From assembly GCA_037954325.1 (NCBI GenBank), contig JBBMNZ010000019.1:14557001-14621000 (forward strand): DNA of 64,000 bases, given 5' to 3'. This DNA is from Fistularia commersonii. Its lineage: Eukaryota > Chordata > Actinopteri > Syngnathiformes > Fistulariidae. How positions within the stretch are numbered: the first letter of the stretch is position 1; every line of letters starts with the position of its first letter. The translations under genes were made by a program, and so were the position numbers. Below the pieces are notes generated by a model that had not been told where the DNA came from, ran no database searches, and saw nothing but the letters and a program-made list of their open reading frames with translations. Of the stretch, positions 61,501 through 64,000 are shown piece after piece.

Positions 61501-63517
61501 TGAATGGTTTTGATTCTCCATATTTTGGGTTAACAAGAGGGTGAATGGTTGTTTAACGCTTAATGAAGAGTGAATGAAAGGGTGAATGGTTGATTGTCTA
61601 TATGGGATGAGTAAATGAGTGTGTAGATCAGGGGTGTCAAACTCAAGGCCGGTGGGCCGGATTAGGACCGTGAACAGGTTTAATCCGGCTGGCAAAGCTA
61701 AAAAATACCAGGTTTGAGGAGTGAATTGAACAATAGGTACGTAACAGTAGTTCATGTGTCATGATTTTACCAATCCGGCCCAACTTAGAATAGATTTTCC
61801 TCCGTGTTGCCCATGGGCTAAAATGAGTTTGACACCCCTGGCGTAGATGGTTGTATATCTCAATGTGATCTACAAAGAAAGCATGACTGATTCTATGTCT
61901 TTATGTAAAACATGAATGAGAGAGTGAATGGTTGTCTGTTGAGTGAATGAGTGAGTCTTGATATGATGTATGAATGAAAGAGGGTATCACGACTCTCCAT
62001 GATCTACGACACGATGACCAATCGCATTTGAGTGCACTTCCTCATGCAGACCATGTGAAGAGAGGGTGAATGGCTGAATATCTATATTTGGCCCTGTGAT
62101 TGGTTGCCGGTTAACCCGGCGCGGATAGGCTCCACCCCCCTGTGCAACCCTGACTGCAGGGGTGAATGAACACTTTCTATACAGATAAAGACCAAACGCG
62201 GCTGTCCACGTGGTTCCCTGCGGGTCTCCCTTTTCCAAGAAACGTGTCGGGTGTTTTGTATCAAGGTCGGGTTAGCATAGCCTCCGGAATAGCAGTGAAA
62301 GCTAAGATATTAGCTGCTGTTTAAGAAAGCCATTTTACACGCTTGTTTTTATTTTATATTCTGTTGCCAAAAAAAGCGAAAACACTTACTTTCTTGTTTT
62401 TTCGGCAGAAAGAAGATTTATTTTGTTTCACCCATCACTACACAGTGGCGAATGAATGAATGAATGAGGTTTAATCCATTCATGTACCGCTATTCATGAT
62501 GGAAATCAGTCAGTTAACACAATTTTTGTGGTCTTGTCGCCCCTGCAGGATGCAGGAGGGGCTGCCGGACGGTGCTGTCTCCCACCCCAATGGCACACTA
62601 ACCTTTGCCCGGCCCCTCAAAAAGTCAGACGGGGGTACCTACCAGTGCATGGTGAAGAACGCGGTGGGGACGGCGAGGGCGGAGGTGAACGTGGAGGTCA
62701 GGACCGCAGGTGAGCGAGCACAGCACGCCGCCAGTGATGCCCACGGAGGAAGCGTTAAAAACCAAACATCTCACCCCAATTTGTCATCCACCTCCCACAG
62801 GGATTCTGGACAAGTTAACGGAGAACAACAACCTCATCATCATCGGCGTGGTGGCCGTGGGTCTGCTGCTCCTGATGCTCGTTGCCGTGCTCGTCGTCAT
62901 CTGCCACCATAGGCGCAAGAACAGGAGGCTGGAGCAGGAGCTGACGCAGAAGAAGTAAAAATAAATCCAATGAGATTAAATCTCTTCTGAGGGCCAATTT
63001 GAGATCCGGAACGGACGGATGATTAACACATCCAAAGTGACGCTTACAGCAGCAGAGTGTGTTCAAGGGGGATTAATGGAGCATGGGGCGTAGAGTTGTA
63101 ATGGTGGCATGAAAGACATGACATGTGAGAACCTAATGAGAGATTAATCCATGGTTTTCATGTCGCGATTAATTGCGATTAATCATCATAGAAATGCAGA
63201 AACAAAACAAACACAAGGTTCGGTTGGTGATGAAGGCTTTTCTTTCTCCCACAGGGAGGAGATCAGCACCCTCTCCAGACAGGCCTCCTTCAGGAGGATG
63301 AACTCGGTCAGCACCGATGCCAGAGGAGCGGTATGGAAATATTCCTCTTCCTGTCTCCCCCTCTTCCTCATCGGGAAAAAAAGAAGTTCTGATTTGTTTA
63401 GGTTTTTATGTCGTCCAAAAATTTCTAACCGCTCCTCTCTGCTCTAAATGACAGACGGAGGAGAACATCCCGCTGAGGGTGGAGGGAACGCTGAGGACCA
63501 GCCTGTCTTCACTCGGG
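48138..63517 (+). CDS. NECTIN4: Nectin cell-adhesion molecule, NECTIN4-like, 3'-partial, 9 exons visible
   Basis: Adherens-junction immunoglobulin protein that binds other nectins in trans and afadin inside the cell. Exons: 48138-48192, 52267-52455, 52536-52703, 53976-54251, 57737-57851, 62549-62709, 62801-62954, 63255-63330, 63455-63517, all in frame, 419 residues. Exon 1 gives a signal peptide (MTFPASALCLCLLILRILG). Exons 2-3 form the V-type domain (VLPCSY to YVCQII), exon 4 the first C-type domain (LTWDTDLNGQ, RSMNGKKLDCLVWHP), exons 5-6 the second (ALRCVSRG to TYQCMVKN). Exon 7 gives the membrane helix (IIIGVVAVGLLLLMLVAVLV) and a basic HHRRKNRR stop-transfer. Exons 8-9 match the early tail (STLSRQASFRRMNS, TEENIPLRVEG). 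NECTIN4 is chosen because WDT, RSMNG and the TQK-EE tail resemble mammalian nectin-4 and because of the NDUFS2-FCER1G neighbourhood. The afadin-binding C terminus lies beyond the window. Confidence 0.87.
48450..48740 (+). mobile_element. LINE 3' end in NECTIN4 intron 1
   Basis: Contains the CAGGAGGTCTTTCCTACCTG segment and ends CCTTCGGGATTAATAAAGTT followed by (TCTCA)n, the usual 3' terminus of a common teleost non-LTR element. Only the last 290 bases are present. Confidence 0.55.
49440..50030 (+). repeat. SINE-like copies in NECTIN4 intron 1
   Basis: Two forward copies, 49440-49560 and 49735-50010, each with GGTTGGATTCCCACAGGG or a close variant. The second includes GTGAATAAGAGGGTGAATTC and the GGCCCCGTGATTGGTC 3' box. 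A third copy lies after exon 3 at about 52795-52990. Confidence 0.5.
51340..51780 (+). repeat. Interspersed repeat family C, copy in NECTIN4 intron 1
   Basis: Ordered similarity to 9870-10350 (GCGCTAACAGCTACATGCTA, GAGGAAATAACAATG, GTTTCCACAAAAGAGGATC). Confidence 0.4.
51935..52200 (-). mobile_element. Antisense LINE 3' fragment upstream of NECTIN4 exon 2
   Basis: The complement matches the 3' third of the LINE at about 42200-42490 (the region around RMERIRNESIG and the 3' UTR). It begins with the inverted gctgctccCTTCGGGGG end and stops about 65 bases before the exon 2 acceptor. Confidence 0.65.
53052..53705. mobile_element. hAT-like repeat (copy A) in NECTIN4 intron 3
   Basis: Starts CAGGGGTCGGCAATCC. 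It aligns in reverse orientation with copy B at 58314-58910, is truncated at the other end, and carries an L2 tail insertion at 53542-53625. Confidence 0.6.
53542..53625 (+). mobile_element. L2-type tail inserted in a hAT-like repeat
   Basis: GTAAGTCGCTTTGGATAAAA followed by TGTCTGCTAAATGACTGTAA and TGTAATG repeats, the conserved 3' tail of teleost L2-type elements. Comparison with the related repeat at 58314-58910, which lacks it, shows it as an insertion of about 84 bases. Confidence 0.65.
54285..55020 (+). repeat. GAATGAGAGGGTGAATGG minisatellite array, NECTIN4 intron 4
   Basis: Diverged 38-45 base units derived from the internal part of the SINE-like family, including a distinctive variant (TTTTAATTCTCTATATTTTG then TTATTTATCGCTTCATGATG). 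Interrupted by the MITE at 54372-54619. Confidence 0.65.
54372..54619. mobile_element. TA-flanked MITE in NECTIN4 intron 4
   Basis: 248 bases including TA on both sides. The left end CAGCGGTATGAAAAAGTTT and the inverse of the right end CAGTGGTATGAAAAAGTTT differ at one base in 19. The TA duplication suggests Tc1/mariner-type mobilisation. Non-coding. It interrupts a GAATGAGAG minisatellite array. Confidence 0.8.
55451..55497 (+). repeat. CA microsatellite, NECTIN4 intron 4
   Basis: Nearly perfect CA run followed by a TATA-rich stretch. Smaller CA runs occur at 17754-17786, 48981-49009 and 52716-52743. Confidence 0.9.
56515..56960 (+). repeat. Minisatellite array with SINE-like 3' end, NECTIN4 intron 4
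   Basis: Same unit as the array at 54285-55020, with the variant TTTTAATTCTCCATAATTTG plus GTTTATCGCTTAATAATG. Ends with GCCCCGCCTCTCGCCC and a GAATGAATGAATG tail. Confidence 0.65.
58072..58218. mobile_element. Short MITE with TTTCCGGACTATAAG termini
   Basis: Left end GTATTTCCGGACTATAAGCC; the inverse of the right end reads ACCGTAATTTCTGGATTATT. This is a recognisable abundant fish MITE with terminal inverted repeats, about 147 bases, non-coding. A longer relative with a CTATAAGCCGCAGGTG segment may lie at about 45610-46100. Confidence 0.55.
58314..58910. mobile_element. hAT-like repeat (copy B) in NECTIN4 intron 5
   Basis: Starts CAGGGGTCGGCAACC, a typical hAT-MITE terminus. The opposite end is decayed (GGCTCCGGAGCCGCAGGTGG). 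It shares many blocks with the inverted copy at 53052-53705, for example the segments around AAAATGAATTAGCACAGC and TTTTTGAGTCCTTCTTGCA. No transposase. Confidence 0.65.
59254..59606. mobile_element. hAT-like MITE in NECTIN4 intron 5
   Basis: Begins CCGGGGTGGGCAG and ends in the imperfect inverse CCCAGGCCTG. The flanks ctatagac and caatagac form an 8-base duplication with one mismatch. Internal GGCCACA and GTGGCCCGGG motifs are typical of this hAT group. Non-coding. Confidence 0.65.
61078..62172 (+). repeat. SINE-like element with expanded minisatellite, NECTIN4 intron 5
   Basis: SINE-like head (AGCGCCTACGCCTCACAGCC, CATGCAGGAGGTTCACTGGA), array units, the variant TTTTGATTCTCCATATTTTG plus GTTTAACGCTTAATGAAG, then the 3' end GGCCCTGTGATTGGTTGCCG. 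Interrupted by the hAT MITE at 61629-61840. Confidence 0.65.
61629..61840. mobile_element. hAT MITE with perfect terminal inverted repeats
   Basis: 212 bases bounded by CAGGGGTGTCAAACTCA and its exact reverse complement. Flanks gtgtagat (61621-61628) and gcgtagat (61841-61848) form an 8-base target-site duplication with one mismatch, diagnostic of hAT. There is no coding capacity. It sits inside the third nectin minisatellite array. Confidence 0.85.
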
Positions 63518-63527
63518 GTCAGACATC

Positions 63528-63713
<186 letters not shown>

Positions 63714-64000
63714 TTTACATATTAACATCATGTTGAACTTCCTGGATTCTTTCATTGATAAAGATTAGTACATTTTTGGGGGGGGGGCAGGTTTGCTCAT
63801 ATGAAATAAGCTCCTGCTGTTATAACTACCGCGCAAAATGGCTGCGATACCTTTGTGCAGCTGTAACCATGGTGACCACACCTTCCAATTAGAGCTCATT
63901 ATATAAACTGCAGCAATGATATTGATATCATTGCGTGCTTTTGCGTTTCGTGACTCAGCCCCCCGGTCGGATTAAGGGTGCAGAAGAGGGCGTCTCACAG

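Noticed and set aside
48138..63517. Assignment as NECTIN1, NECTIN3 or a PVR-like gene
   Set aside because: Not excluded, but the tail after the membrane helix (TQK then EE, SRQASFRR) and the NDUFS2-FCER1G neighbours fit NECTIN4 better.

Overview
The window is vertebrate nuclear DNA, almost certainly from a teleost fish. The coding parts are short exons with GT-AG introns that splice in frame into well known vertebrate proteins. The introns are full of teleost-type repeats: CA/TG and GATA microsatellites, L2-type LINE tails ending in TGTAA repeats, hAT and pogo/mariner-like MITEs, and a GAATGAATG-tailed SINE-like family. I see no bacterial, plasmid or phage features. The species cannot be fixed from the sequence alone.

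Four protein-coding genes lie head to tail on the + strand. (1) KIRREL1 (NEPH1), an immunoglobulin-superfamily adhesion protein of the slit diaphragm and neuronal contacts: 14 exons from 2781 to 28140, with the signal-peptide exon upstream of the window and a 3' UTR to about 30060. (2) NDUFS2, the 49 kDa core subunit of mitochondrial complex I: complete, 14 coding exons from 31098 to 39948, 466 residues. (3) FCER1G, the Fc receptor common gamma chain, an ITAM signalling adaptor: complete, 5 exons from 42753 to 46807, 94 residues. (4) A nectin, best matched to NECTIN4: exons 1-9 from 48138 to 63517, with the end of the cytoplasmic tail beyond the window.

The genes do not form a pathway. Their shared setting is positional: from memory, the human orthologues all lie on chromosome 1q23, so the block looks like compacted ancestral synteny. 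KIRREL1 and nectin are adhesion molecules with Ig domains, FCER1G is an immune receptor adaptor, and NDUFS2 is a housekeeping respiratory gene.

Non-coding space is dominated by repeats. A non-LTR retrotransposon with broken endonuclease and reverse transcriptase frames fills the NDUFS2-FCER1G gap (about 40190-42545), and antisense pieces of the same family occur at 26225-27040, 45400-45560 and 51935-52200. A different antisense LINE lies in NDUFS2 intron 13. A SINE-like family recurs about 18 times, and in four places its internal segment has expanded into minisatellite arrays. Several MITEs have clear terminal inverted repeats and target-site duplications, some nested inside those arrays. 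I found no evidence of a new biochemical system. The most noteworthy signals are repeat-array evolution, nested insertions, microsatellites touching splice sites, and a possible truncated nectin isoform.
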